NCBI GenBank assembly: GCA_029378245.1
Contig: JARKIF010000072.1
Coordinates: 1 to 64,000, forward strand
DNA length: 64,000 bases
From: Roridomyces roridus
Taxonomy: Eukaryota > Basidiomycota > Agaricomycetes > Agaricales > Mycenaceae
Reading direction: 5' to 3'
Shown: positions 1 to 10,441 of the stretch, in pieces
How positions within the stretch are numbered: the stretch's first letter is position 1
How the letters are laid out: each line of letters begins with the position of its first letter
The notes under the pieces: model-generated
The model's input: the letters and a program-made list of their open reading frames with translations, nothing else
Databases searched by the model: none
Told to the model about the DNA's origin: nothing
Position numbers and translations under genes: made by a program

Positions 1-1221
1 ATTACGACGACGGGCGCCCATCGTGATGTAGATCCACCGACCCGTCGCGGATCGGGACCAGTCCGACCAGGATCAGATACATCCATAAGTACCGGAACAC
101 TCGTGGAATTCCGGTACGTTCTTATCTACAGTCTCACCCTGAATTCACGCCCACAAGCGCAGCTGGCTCGGAATCACTGATCAGCAGCCGACGAACCGAT
201 AGCCACCCGATCGTCGAGCCCATCATCTGCCTCGGCCTCACTGCCGCAAACTCCAACGTCGACACTGGACTCAGTGTCACAGTCTCCTCCGTACATGCAC
301 AATCAACTTCCCCTTCCCCTTCCCCGACGCCATCCAGATCTGTTCCTGCTCTCACTCTCACTTCTATTCTCCCATTGCACATCCGAATCCCACCATTCAT
401 CGTCTCCTGCCCATGAACCGTGTGACGCAAACCAAAATGTTGGGTGTTTGTTGAGATTCAAGAGTAGAGTCAGGGTGCGTCCCAGGGGACGAGGTCCTCA
501 GATGGATAATGGACGACTCTTTTTCGGTTCTGGAGAGCTTTACGTTGGAACTTAAACCGAGTCACTCCTACAGTCCATCTATGATCTTTCTGCATAGACA
601 CTCTACTCGACTTCTTTGGGCCCCCCATCCCTCCAAGAGTGTAACTTCTTCGGGATTTCGTGCCGCATTCCACATGCCTCCAGACTTTGCTATTGTTCGA
701 GCTTGTTCATGGCGAGGCTCCGCGGATTCCAGAGGATGTTGTTGAGTCGTTGAAGCAGATGGCGGGGGAGATAGGCCTGCAGATTTACATTAGGGTCACA
801 AAGCTTAAGACCTCAAGTGTCTGGTGTAGATACTTGAACTCATCACCGCCATTCAACACAAGCTTCCAAATCCCAGAATCTTACATTTCCGCGAGGGCAC
901 GAGCAAAAAAGTCTGGCGAGAATTGATTCCACTACCATCCCGATGAGCCAATCCTTCGAATGTATTGACCGATATACCGATATACTGCATGAATTACCAC
1001 ACATTCATCTGTCGCGACCCGTTAAAAAGCGGAACGCCAAAACATCTGATAACTCGGCGGAATCCACTCTCGCTGCCTTCGTTGCAGCGGCACGGGCCCG
1101 CCCTCAGATGCCTTTCAGCGTCTCCTCGATATGCAACCCAACCCATACTTAGTTTACGGATGATCCCGTGATCTCGGGGAGGAAACGAAAGTCATTCATT
1201 CATTCAACACAAGCACCCGAA
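1..1221. other. Left edge, mostly non-coding; possible F-box/LRR gene remnant
   Basis: No complete gene is visible. Between about 509 and 926 on the plus strand, two frames carry leucine-rich stretches (LESFTLELKPSHSYS, then LQTLLLFELVHGEAPRIPED). Their style recalls the C-terminal part of the F-box/LRR proteins at 6.4-10 kb, but they are out of frame with each other, so this could be a decayed 3' end. The rest is unremarkable DNA with an imperfect inverted repeat around ACCGGAA/TTCCGGT near position 90-116. The remnant reading is weak. Confidence 0.25.
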
Positions 1222-1226
1222 CTTCG

Positions 1227-1408
1227 TGTTGTAATTATAATTATTTCCCCGAGATTCTACCCGATTCTATTTACTCAGCTATTGCTAATTCTCTCTTCAC
1301 TGTAGTAGAATCTTCTAGATATTATCCGTAGTATATAAGCCCGTAGTTCAACCACTGAATGCATTATTTCTTCTCTTGTTCACACTCATCGAACATCATC
1401 CAACAATA
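1227..1408 (+). repeat. 5' LTR
   Basis: A 182-bp repeat starting TGTTGTAATTATAA and ending CATCCAACAATA, identical to the copy at 5819-6000. It contains GTAGTATATAAGCCCG (around 1329-1344), a plausible TATA box for element transcription. The ends TGTTG and CAACA form a short inverted repeat, but the target duplication places the true end three bases later, after ATA. Confidence 0.95.
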
Positions 1409-1420
1409 GGTTATGGGCCC
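1409..1420 (+). other. Primer-binding site, probably for a half-tRNA of initiator Met
   Basis: Immediately after the 5' LTR lies GGTTATGGGCCC. It matches 11 of 12 positions of the complement of the anticodon arm of initiator tRNA-Met (GGTTATGAGCCC), not the complement of a tRNA 3' end. Priming from a cut tRNA-iMet is known for Drosophila copia and yeast Ty5. The position and match are seen; the primer identity is inferred. Confidence 0.65.
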
Positions 1421-1461
1421 CGGCCGTAACTGAACTTCTCCCGAATAATCACACGTCTATC

Positions 1462-1612
1462 ACCAGCTTGACCGCTCAAACCGTCACACACGTTAATCAC
1501 CGGTTTTCGACGCACACTCGACGCCTCTCGATAATCACACGCCAGCTTGACAGCTCAAACCGTCACACGCTTTGATCACCGTTTTTCGACGCACACTCGA
1601 CGCCTCTCGATC
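1462..1612 (+). repeat. Tandem duplication in the retrotransposon leader
   Basis: Two direct copies about 80 bp apart (starting near 1462 and 1542) share CCAGCTTGAC, GCTCAAACCGTCACAC and TTTTCGACGCACACTCGACG. They lie in the untranslated leader between the primer-binding site and gag. The copies differ at several bases, so the duplication predates this insertion. Confidence 0.8.
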
Positions 1613-1645
1613 TAAACCTAGGATCACCATCCCCACATTGTTATC

Positions 1646-4600
1646 ATGTCCGAATCATCGACATCTGCCTACCGCATCCAGCATCTCCTTGGGGAGGAGA
1701 ACTACGCTACATGGGCTGTGAAAATGACCGACATTCTCACTGATCAGAATCTGATCGAATATGTCACCGGTACCATTCCACGCCCCGTCCACACCTTTAA
1801 CGCCAGTGGAGAAATTGTTGATCCACAGGGCGCGAAGGCGAAGGAAATTCTTGATTGGGATCGTAAGGACCGACAGGCCCTCTCCCAGATCCGTCTTCGT
1901 GTTTCCGATGATCCGTTGGTTTACATTACTGACGCCACATCGTCATCGACAGCGTGGACCACCCTTGCCGACACCTATCAGCCGAAAGGTGTAATCGCCA
2001 TCGTCCTTCTCCGTCGACAACTCTCACGCCTCCATTGCGAGGAAGGTGGGAACGTTGAAGAGCACATTCGAGCTCTCAAAAATCTACGCACCAAGTTGGC
2101 CGCCCAGGGCGCCAAATTATCGGAGGAGGAATACTCCATCACCCTTCTCACGTCACTGCCGGATTCCTGGGACACTTTTACCTCAGGCATCGACACGGCA
2201 TCGTTGACGGACTCCACCAAACTCGTGGCTCGTATTCTCGAGCAGGACCGCCGGCGACGAGCCAAACCCTCATCCGACGAGGTAGCGCTCCCGGCACACG
2301 GCAAGAAATTCGGCAAGCCCGCCAAATTCAACGCCAAAGTCACATGCTATGGCTGCGGCAGAATTGGGCACATGGTTTCGGATTGCCGCGACGTGAAAGC
2401 TGGGAGAACATTCACACAGTCCCAGAAGGAGCAGAACACGCGCCAATCAAAGGAGCGTTATGCCAATAAGAATCACGCACACATCGCGGAACCAATCCCT
2501 AGCCCCGAATCATCGGATTTTGCTTTTATGGCACGGGACTCCACCGCACCCGCTCTGTCCCCTGACGCCTGGCTCGCCGATTCCGGCGCCACATCTCACA
2601 TCATCAAGAAGCGGGAATTATTCACCACTTACGCGCACAGTGACCGAACCATCACTGGTTTCGGCAGTGTGAAATGCGACGGCACCGGCTCCGCTGTCAT
2701 TGCCTCTCATGTCAAGAGTTCGGCATACAACATCACACTCAATAATTCCCTTCACGTCCCCAGCTCACCATACAACCTCTTGTCCATCAGCCGCATTGCC
2801 GATGCTGGCTTTCTGATCCAATTTGACAGTGATTACATGCACGTATTCACCAAGGGATCCAGTCGACGCGAAATCATGCGTGGCAGAAAGATCGGTAACC
2901 TCTACTTACTCCAGATCACTCAACCTGCCAACCGCATCACGGCCGCCGCCGCCGCCATGCCCGCTGTTCCATCAGTCCCATCACCCGTTCCGACTGCACC
3001 CGCCGTTTCCACTGTACCAACCTTTGCCGCCGTTGCTCCCGCACACTCATGGGACAAATGGCATCGTATTTTTGGCCATATCTCGCCGGCATCCATCCGG
3101 ATGTTGAAGAACAACAACATGGTCAATGGGATGAGGGTTGATCCCACCAGCACACCCTCAGCACAGTGCGTGGCATGCATCAAAGCCAAGTCACACGTCA
3201 CTCCGTTTCCAGCCGAGGCTGAACGGACATATTCTGACATCGGTGACAACACTTTCACAGATGTTTGGGGACCATCGCGCGTCACCGGCATCTCGGGCGA
3301 GCGCTATTACATCAGCTTCACGGACGCAAAGACACGCCGCACTATCCTCTACTTCATGAAGAAGCGCACGGAGGTCATAGACAAAATGCAGCACTACGAC
3401 GCGTACATTTCCACGCAAACCGGCAAACGTGTCAAAGCTTTTCATTGTGACAACGCCAAGGAATACATTTCTAAGGCAGTTCGCGACTATCTCGGCTCCC
3501 GCGGCATCCGTCTTGAGCTCACGGCACCTTACTCACCTCAGCAGAACGGTGTTGCCGAGCGGCTCAATCGCACGCTTATCGAGCATGCTCGTGCTATGCT
3601 CGCCGCACACAGCTTACCCCTTTCCCTCTGGCCCGAAGCCGTTGCCTATGCCACTTACCTGAAAAATAGGTCACCCTCGCGCGCTCTCGGTGATAAGATT
3701 ACACCGGACGAGGCCTATACAGGAAAGAAGCCTGACGTCAGTGCTCTAGAGGAATTCGGCAATCCCTGCGAAGTCTTGCAGCAGGATGGCAAGAACGGTA
3801 AAGTCTTTGTTAAGACTAAATCTTGCAAATTTGTTGGACTTTCCGACGAATCCGGTGCTTGGCGTTACTACAACCCACATACGCACAAGGTACTTACCTC
3901 ACGGAACATCACTTTCATACGGGAACCTGTCACATCTGACACAGCTCCGCCTCCGCTCAAGGGGGAGAGTTTATTGGATTCCACGTCAAAATCCACTCCG
4001 GTTGAGCCTGAGGCTACGCAAACGACGCCAACAGCCGCCCCCATCATTCCACCGTCTCCCGTTGCTCCCACTCCGAGCACTCTGACACCTGTCCCATCCG
4101 TTCCCACATCACCGGCCACCGCACCCCGCCCGAAGGCACCACGCGACATCAGCAGTGCCATCTCGGAGGACAACATCATCCTTGGCCCACGCACTCGGAA
4201 GTACGCTAAGCCCGACAGTGCACTACTCGGCTTTGCACTGCCTGCCGTAAATTCCGATCCCATCTCCAATGATCCACTCACAGTTGACGAGGCTAAGTCA
4301 CGGCCCGACTGGCTTGAGTGGAAGAAAACGATGGATGAGGAAATGGATCAGCTCCGTAACCTCAATACATTTTCCCCAGCACCTTTACCCCGTGATCGTA
4401 CCGCCATTCCCTGTAAATGGGTTTTCCGTGTTAAGCGCGATGAGAACGGCTCTATCACACGCTACAAGGCCCGTCTCGTTGCTAAGGGATTTTCTCAGAT
4501 CCCCGGCATCGACTTTGACGAAACTTTTGCACCCGTCGTTCGCATGGAAACCATCCGTCTACTTCTCGCTCTTGCCGCCCGTTACAACCTCGACATACAC

Positions 4601-5811
4601 GTGGTTGATGTTATCGGTGCTTACCTCAACGGCAAGCTCGATGAGGAGATTTACATGCAACAACCCGAGTTATACCAGGACGGCACGACTCTCGCACTAC
4701 GACTCAACAAGGCTATTTATGGTCTTAAGCAGTCCGGCCGTGTCTGGAACATTGAACTCAACTCATCCTTCCTCTCCCGCGGATACTCACACCTTCTATC
4801 CGACCAGTGCGTTTACATCAAACGTAGCGGCACCGACATCACGATCATAGCCGTTCATGTTGATGACATGACCATCCTTGCATCATCGCCCGCCCTCATC
4901 GCTGCCGCGGAATCCGAACTTGAGCAGATGTTCAATATCAAGAAACTCGGTGATATTCGCCAACTTTTGGGAATGGAGATCACTCGAGACACTGACGGTT
5001 CTATCTTTGTGAGCCAGTCACAGTACATCACCAAGATTCTCGAGCGATTCCAGATGCAGAACTCCAACCCCTCCACCACACCGATGGATCCCCACGTGAA
5101 ACTCACCAAGACGCCAGACTCGGAGTCTCACCCTGAGATCAAACGTGTCTATCAGCACATGGTTGGATCACTCATGTACGCCGCCATTTCCACACGGCCC
5201 GACATCTCCTTTGCCGTTCAGACTCTCTCCCAGTTCAGTCTGAATCCCGGCCCCGCTCACCTCACCGCCGTCAAACGAGTTTTCCGCTACCTTCGCGGCA
5301 CTGTCAATCTCGGTATCAAATACACGTCGGATCAGCACTCCACCATCGAGTTATTCTCTGATGCCGACTGGGCTAACTCGCCCGACGACCGCCGATCTGT
5401 CACCGGCTACCTCTCAACCCTTGCAGGGGGAGTTGTGACTTGGAACTCAAGAAGCAACCAACCACGGCGCTATCGAGCATGGAGGCAGAGTACATGGCTC
5501 TTGCATCAGCCACCCGCGAAGCTCTCTGGCTTCGTAGTATGCTCTCTGAGCTCGGCTACGCACCCCATCTTCCCACTCACATCTCTGTTGACAATCACGG
5601 CACTATCTCCTTCGCGCAGAACTCTGGTTTCCACGCCCGCTCCAAACATATTGACGTTCGGCACCACTTCATTCGGGAGAACCTCACTTCTAACGAAGTA
5701 TCAGTTTCCTACTGCCCTACCTCGGAGAACACCGCGGACTTGTTTACCAAAGCACTTGACAAGTCCAAGCACGAGTATTTCGTCTCTCGACTTGGAATGA
5801 CTCGCGCTTGA
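1646..5811 (+). pseudogene. Copia gag-pol polyprotein, frameshifted in RNase H
   Basis: One long frame encodes the Gag-Pol polyprotein that packages, copies and integrates the element. In order: Gag; a CCHC zinc knuckle CYGCGRIGHMVSDC (about residue 235); aspartic protease motif LADSGATSHI; integrase zinc-binding HX4H...CVACIKAKSH (RIFGH to CIKAK); catalytic integrase core with FTDVWGP, FHCDNAKEY and GVAERLN; RT with FAPVVRMETIRLL, GLKQSG and the catalytic YxDD-type VHVDDM; then RNase H. The first frame stays open to 5800 but leaves the RNase H sequence near 5446-5456. The expected continuation (SMEAEYMALASATREALWL...FTKALDKSKHEYF) lies in the next frame and ends at 5811. One missing base explains this. 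A programmed shift is unlikely because RNase H is not normally expressed that way. Everything upstream looks intact, so the element could have moved until very recently. Confidence 0.92.
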
Positions 5812-5818
5812 GGGGGAG
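5808..5818 (+). other. Polypurine tract
   Basis: The run TTGAGGGGGAG directly abuts the 3' LTR. This is the expected place and composition for the plus-strand primer of reverse transcription. It overlaps the stop codon of the RNase H frame. Confidence 0.85.
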
Positions 5819-6000
5819 TGTTGTAATTATAATTATTTCCCCGAGATTCTACCCGATTCTATTTACTCAGCTATTGCTAATTCTCTCTTCACTGTAGTAG
5901 AATCTTCTAGATATTATCCGTAGTATATAAGCCCGTAGTTCAACCACTGAATGCATTATTTCTTCTCTTGTTCACACTCATCGAACATCATCCAACAATA
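5819..6000 (+). repeat. 3' LTR
   Basis: Identical base for base to the 5' LTR at 1227-1408, as far as direct reading shows. It is followed at once by the second CTTCG of the target duplication. Confidence 0.95.
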
Positions 6001-6005
6001 CTTCG

Positions 6006-6435
6006 AAATCATCCACTTTGAAAATAAAGTGAACAAGGAATCTGTTTTGGAATTTGATTTGTCGGATGCGCCGTGCGCGAGGGCATTTTCGGACTACACC
6101 TCCACCTCCACTGGGCTCATGTACGTCCTTTTGCACTTTCTCTCGGGACCATACTTACAAGCTTTGATTTGTGTCGATCAAGTTATGCGTGCCGCACCGA
6201 TCCGAACTCGGGAATCTGTGGCAGTGATGTGATATCTGTTTGCGTGAGCGATCCAGGGGCCAACTCTTCGGCTCGCGAGTCGGGACTGACCAGTTTCAGT
6301 GCCGCAACGATGGAAACTGAGAAGAGGTGGAATCAAACTCGAGGACCATGTAATGATCATGATATGTTCGGAGCTTAAATATGGATTTGATTCAGCGATT
6401 GCGTTATCGTCCATTGAGAGCCTCAACCAATCCGC
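6006..6435. other. Spacer between retrotransposon and F-box gene
   Basis: About 430 bp with short open frames only and no recognisable protein. It probably holds the 3' untranslated region of the minus-strand F-box gene. Confidence 0.4.
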
Positions 6436-7932
6436 TCAATCCTCCCATCTCTCATACGTGAAGACACCCCCATTGGCTCTCATCAGCCGCTTCTCTACAT
6501 GGTCATGGAACGGATTGCCTCCCAGCATCACCACAACTTCCTCCAGAGAAGGAAACGCGCGGTTCAAATGCCCAGGATAACGCTGGAATGATTCGGCCAT
6601 CTCTGCAGCAGCGAGGCTGTCGGAATCGCGCTCGGGATCGGCCTGTCCATCGCGGAGCACGAGAGAACGGAGTTTGGGCAGCTCGAAGGGCGTAGCGAAC
6701 CAACGATCATAGGTGAGTGCTTCGAAAAGCTCGTCCTCCAATGTGAAGTACTCGAGAGCCAGCTCTTCGAGGGATGGCGTGAGGTTGAGGAATGCAGCCA
6801 AACCGTCAACCGTGAACGGCATGGAATGCATGAAGTGGAGGGTTTTGAGGCGGAAGCGTGAACGATTGTACAGGTTGGGCAGCGCCTGCGGCGACAACTC
6901 CTGCACGGACAAGAGAAGCTCGGTTAGAGCTGGCAGGGTTAACCCCTCGAAGAAGGGGGACGCCTCTCCTCCTTCTCGGCCGAACACTCGGAGACGCCAC
7001 AAGTGAGGGAGAGTAGTCGCAGCGGCGGGGAGTAGGAGTGCACCGGGCTGGGAGGGGCGAAAACAAATACGGCAATCCTCCAAATGTGTGCAGGCGACGA
7101 TGATGGACAGTGCAGTGAGCTGGTCAATGCGAATGTCTAGAGTCATCTCGGTGAGTTGTGACCAAACAACTGCGCCCGGGGAACAGTTGAATGAAGAGGG
7201 ATACGACCAGACAAGGAACGATCGCAGAAGTGGCGCGCTTTTGAAAAGGCTCAAACCGACGGGACGATACATGCTGGGCGCCTGTTTCTTGCGCGTAATG
7301 TGAAGCTCGAAGTAGGTGAGAGCGGGGAAATCCCTCGGGTAGCTCCATAAATCAGATATGTCGTCTTCGGATGTCAATCTGAGGGCAGAACGTTGTACTC
7401 TGTTGTGCGCGCCCATAATGACGGGAAAGAGACCTCCGAGGGGTGTTTGGGAAATCTGTATGTCAAGGGGACGCATCCGCGATCGCTTGAAGATCTCCGT
7501 CAGAGTCGCCGTGGGAGGCATCTGTGTGCATGAATGGACATGGATATGGTCCCATAGCCGCGCATCAGACAAGCATACGCCGCGCCACTGAGAAGATACG
7601 TGGCATAGCACGAGGGGAGGCTGTTTGGAATCAAACAGGGAGTAGTTGAACGGTGCAAGGGCCTCATCACGGGACATGAGGAAGATCTCGGCGAGAATCT
7701 CGACCGGGACAGCACGGATGGGCGACAAGGCGCTCTTCAAACCAGCGACAAGCTTGCTGCGGGTATCCCTACGATTCTGCAGCTCGCGCAGGAGGGTGAT
7801 GGTGGATTCGATCTCCAAATCAAGGACCGAGATCTCGGAAGTGAAGGACGAGATGAGGACACGCATGTGCTCTGCCTGGACGTCGTCCGGCTGCTTGTTG
7901 CTTTCGACAAGAGCTAAAAGATCTGCATCCAT
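6436..7932 (-). CDS. F-box-like/leucine-rich protein, tandem copy 1
   Basis: An intronless frame of 498 residues from MDADLLALVES. The start at 7932 is chosen over an upstream in-frame Met at 7959 because the paralogue downstream begins at the equivalent MNADL. An N-terminal helix/coiled-coil segment (SVLDLEIESTITLLRELQNRR) is followed by the F-box-like core SPIRAVPVEILAEIFLMSRD and the conserved HVSSQWRGVCLSDARLW, then leucine-rich irregular repeats to the C-terminus. Proteins of this type in Agaricomycetes form very large families. The F-box is expected to bind Skp1 in an SCF ubiquitin ligase while the LRR part selects substrates. The substrate cannot be inferred. Confidence 0.85.
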   Translation of the reverse strand: MDADLLALVESNKQPDDVQAEHMRVLISSFTSEISVLDLEIESTITLLRELQNRRDTRSKLVAGLKSALSPIRAVPVEILAEIFLMSRDEALAPFNYSLFDSKQPPLVLCHVSSQWRGVCLSDARLWDHIHVHSCTQMPPTATLTEIFKRSRMRPLDIQISQTPLGGLFPVIMGAHNRVQRSALRLTSEDDISDLWSYPRDFPALTYFELHITRKKQAPSMYRPVGLSLFKSAPLLRSFLVWSYPSSFNCSPGAVVWSQLTEMTLDIRIDQLTALSIIVACTHLEDCRICFRPSQPGALLLPAAATTLPHLWRLRVFGREGGEASPFFEGLTLPALTELLLSVQELSPQALPNLYNRSRFRLKTLHFMHSMPFTVDGLAAFLNLTPSLEELALEYFTLEDELFEALTYDRWFATPFELPKLRSLVLRDGQADPERDSDSLAAAEMAESFQRYPGHLNRAFPSLEEVVVMLGGNPFHDHVEKRLMRANGGVFTYERWED

Positions 7933-7959
7933 GACTGAGGAGATGAGTCTTGATTGCAT

Positions 7960-8485
7960 GTACGCAGTGGCTTAGCACGCACCGGGCAAGCGATTTGGTC
8001 TTTTCAATCAAGGTGCTGGCGAAAGGCAAGAGGCGTCCCGCGATGCTTACGTGTTTGTTTCCTCATTTGGGACATGCCTCCGAGTTTGATCCGATTCGAA
8101 CGGGGAACACAGTTCCAGCACAAGATGCAAATGAGAGGTGACTGCGAGACTAATGCAAGGGCCGCACCCTCACGTGTCACACTCGCCGAGACCAGAAGAG
8201 CGGGCGTCGTGAATCATGATCCACGAGATCCAACCTAGCCCGAAGCCGTTCGAGCCTAGGGCCGAAGCGAGACGGTGATGAATGAGATTTAGCACACATT
8301 TACAGAAGTCTTCCATTCGCAGTCAAGATATCGAAACACCGTGTGAGGAAGACGCAACTATCTAAAAGCGCATCTCGACTTGAGTCGGGCCTCGCCAAGG
8401 AGGCGTGCGCCGACGAGTTTTCAGATTCTCTGCGAAACAACGTTCAGCGCGACCGCAAGCTGACTGTAGCATCGACCTCCCCAGC
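7960..8485. other. Intergenic region between the two F-box paralogues
   Basis: Should hold the promoter of the first F-box gene and the 3' untranslated region of the second, both on the minus strand. No conserved gene or clear repeat is seen. Confidence 0.4.
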
Positions 8486-10044
8486 CTAGGTCGTAGGCTT
8501 CTCCCTCTCGAACGTGAAGATCCCTCCGCTAGCCTTGATCAACCTGTTCTCAACGGATTTCTTGAACGGATCGCCGTTGAGGGTGAGGGAAACATCCTCA
8601 ATAGAAGGGAAGGCGAGATCGACAGTGTCAAGATCGTCGGATTCGGAATATTTGTCGAACGACTCCGCCATCTTGGCCGCAGAGACGCCGTTTGTCTCGA
8701 GGGTCTCGGGCTCGACGGATATTTCCGAAAGCTTGAGAGTCTGTAGTTCTGGGAGCACGAAATCGAAGCGTCTGGGCTGGTTGGCGCTCTGAGTGAACGC
8801 CTTGAAGATATCATCGTCCAATCTACTCTGTGTGATGTCCAAGAACTTGAGAGACGGGGTGAGTTTGAGGAATGCAGCGATGATGTCAATTGAGGGGTCG
8901 AAAAAGGTGACAATGAGATCTTCAAGTCGAAATTGTGAACGCCGATGGAGATTTGGAAGGGCTAGCGGTGACAAATGAGCGGTCTCCACGTCCAGACATT
9001 CAAGTCCTGGAAGCGAAAATGCATCGAAAAAGAGTAGGGAGTCGGAGTCGAAGTCCCTGCACACCACTCGGAGGTACCGGAGGTGATCCAGCTGTACCAC
9101 CTTGTCCGGGAGAGAAAACTGTGTATGCTCGGGAGGAGCGTAAAAATTGATGACGCACTCCTGGATGAGCGTACAGGCCGACACAATGGACCGGGCCGTG
9201 ACGAGGTCGATGCACAGATCCAAATCCAACGCGGTCAGTTGGGACCACGTTACTGCAGCGGGCTGGAGGTCGACTGGAGAAAGAGGGGAGCAGATACGAA
9301 GCGCTGTTAAGAGTGGTGCGGTGTTGAAAATCCCAAGACCGATAGGACAATCGGGCACGCCGGAGGGCAGGGCGGACTCGAATTCCGCGATGCGGAGTGC
9401 GAACGAGGTGAGCAGAGGAAAGTCCCGCGGTAAATTCCACAGGTCTGCAATGTCCCTTGCGCGAGAGTATGATTTCAACTCGGCATGGCGTATTCTGTCG
9501 TTGGCACGCATAAGGAGGCGAAACGCCGGGTCGAGCGAAAGTTGGGGAGGTGGCGTCCTTGCTCGAGTTGTATGCGGAGAGGAACGGTCCCGGAGTACAG
9601 GAGTACTTCCCAAAGAGCGGCTTCCGGAGGAATACAAGCGGGTTGGTGGATATGGAAGTGGTCCCAAAGCCGCGGATTCGACAGGCATACGGCACGCCAG
9701 CGAGATGACACGTGGGCCAGCAAGAGTGGAGCCCGACGAGAATCAAAGATGGAGTATTGGGGGGACTCGAGCGCGCCGTCGCGACAAATGAGGAATATCT
9801 CGCTGAGTATCTCCGCAGGGCAGGTGCGGACCTTGGACAGGGCACGCTTGACCCCAGCTACCAGCTCCCTCTGCATACGTCTGCGTTGTTGCAGGTCGGA
9901 GAAAGTCTTGGCAGCCGCTTCTATCTGGTCGTCGAGCAAGGAGAGCTCGGAAACAGACGAGGCGAGGAAGGCTTGCATCTCTCGCGTCTGGCTTTCGGAG
10001 GGCGGCACATTGCTTTCAACAATCCTGGAAAGATCCGCGTTCAT
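8486..10044 (-). pseudogene. F-box-like/leucine-rich protein, tandem copy 2, frameshifted
   Basis: Paralogue of the preceding gene in the same orientation. The N-terminal part (from MNADLSRIVES at 10044) has the coiled-coil segment, the F-box-like core SKVRTCPAEILSEIFLICRD and HVSSRWRAVCLSNPRLW. The C-terminal LRR part (to 8486, ending FTFEREKPTT) lies in another frame. Alignment with copy 1 places the break at about 9541-9580: homology to PLDIQISQ ends in one frame and homology to ADIADLWNLPRDFPLLT resumes in the other. One missing base suffices. A 41-nt GT-AG interval would also restore the frame, but it would delete conserved residues and is shorter than other introns here. Either a recent pseudogene or a base-calling error. 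Confidence 0.75.
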
Positions 10045-10441
10045 GTCTATGTACGCTCAATAGGGATCCTGGCTTTGGAAGGATGACGGACCTAAAGCAA
10101 CGAGACGAGCCCAGGAGGATGAGGGAAAGAGACAAGACGCGATGACGCCATAATGCGGACAAATCGAGGCAAGCATCAGGACACAGCCATCACGTCTTTT
10201 GGTCCTCACCATCACGTCGCCGACTGTGCTCGCTCTCGGGTTTGGCATTTGTTCGCTCAAGAACCCTTTGCGTCTCTGATATGACACGGTTGACAGGGCA
10301 AACTCCAGGCCGAAAGCTGTCCTGGTTGCCTGCAAGCTGCCAGTGCCAGAACTCGGCTACCATAGTCATGGCTGTGGTACCGCCTCACAATTTAAGTACG
10401 ACATCCACCAACACTTCTCATCCTGCACCATCCAGCCCACC

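Larger units (their letters stand above)
1222..6005 (+). mobile_element. Ty1/copia LTR retrotransposon with 5-bp target duplication
   Basis: A complete element bounded by two identical 182-bp LTRs (1227-1408 and 5819-6000) and flanked by the direct repeat CTTCG (1222-1226 and 6001-6005), the 5-bp duplication expected of copia integrase. Internal order is PBS, gag with a zinc knuckle, protease, integrase, reverse transcriptase, RNase H and polypurine tract. Integrase before RT defines the Ty1/copia (Pseudoviridae) order. Sequence-identical LTRs mean a recent insertion, since both LTRs are made from one template at integration. The only damage seen is a one-base frameshift in RNase H. Confidence 0.96.

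Noticed and set aside
5440..5460. Programmed frameshift in the copia RNase H
   Set aside because: Copia-type shifts, when present, lie between gag and pol. No slippery site is seen here; a one-base loss is simpler.
9560..9600. 41-nt intron in the second F-box gene
   Set aside because: It would restore the frame but remove residues conserved in the neighbouring paralogue, and it is shorter than the other introns in the window.
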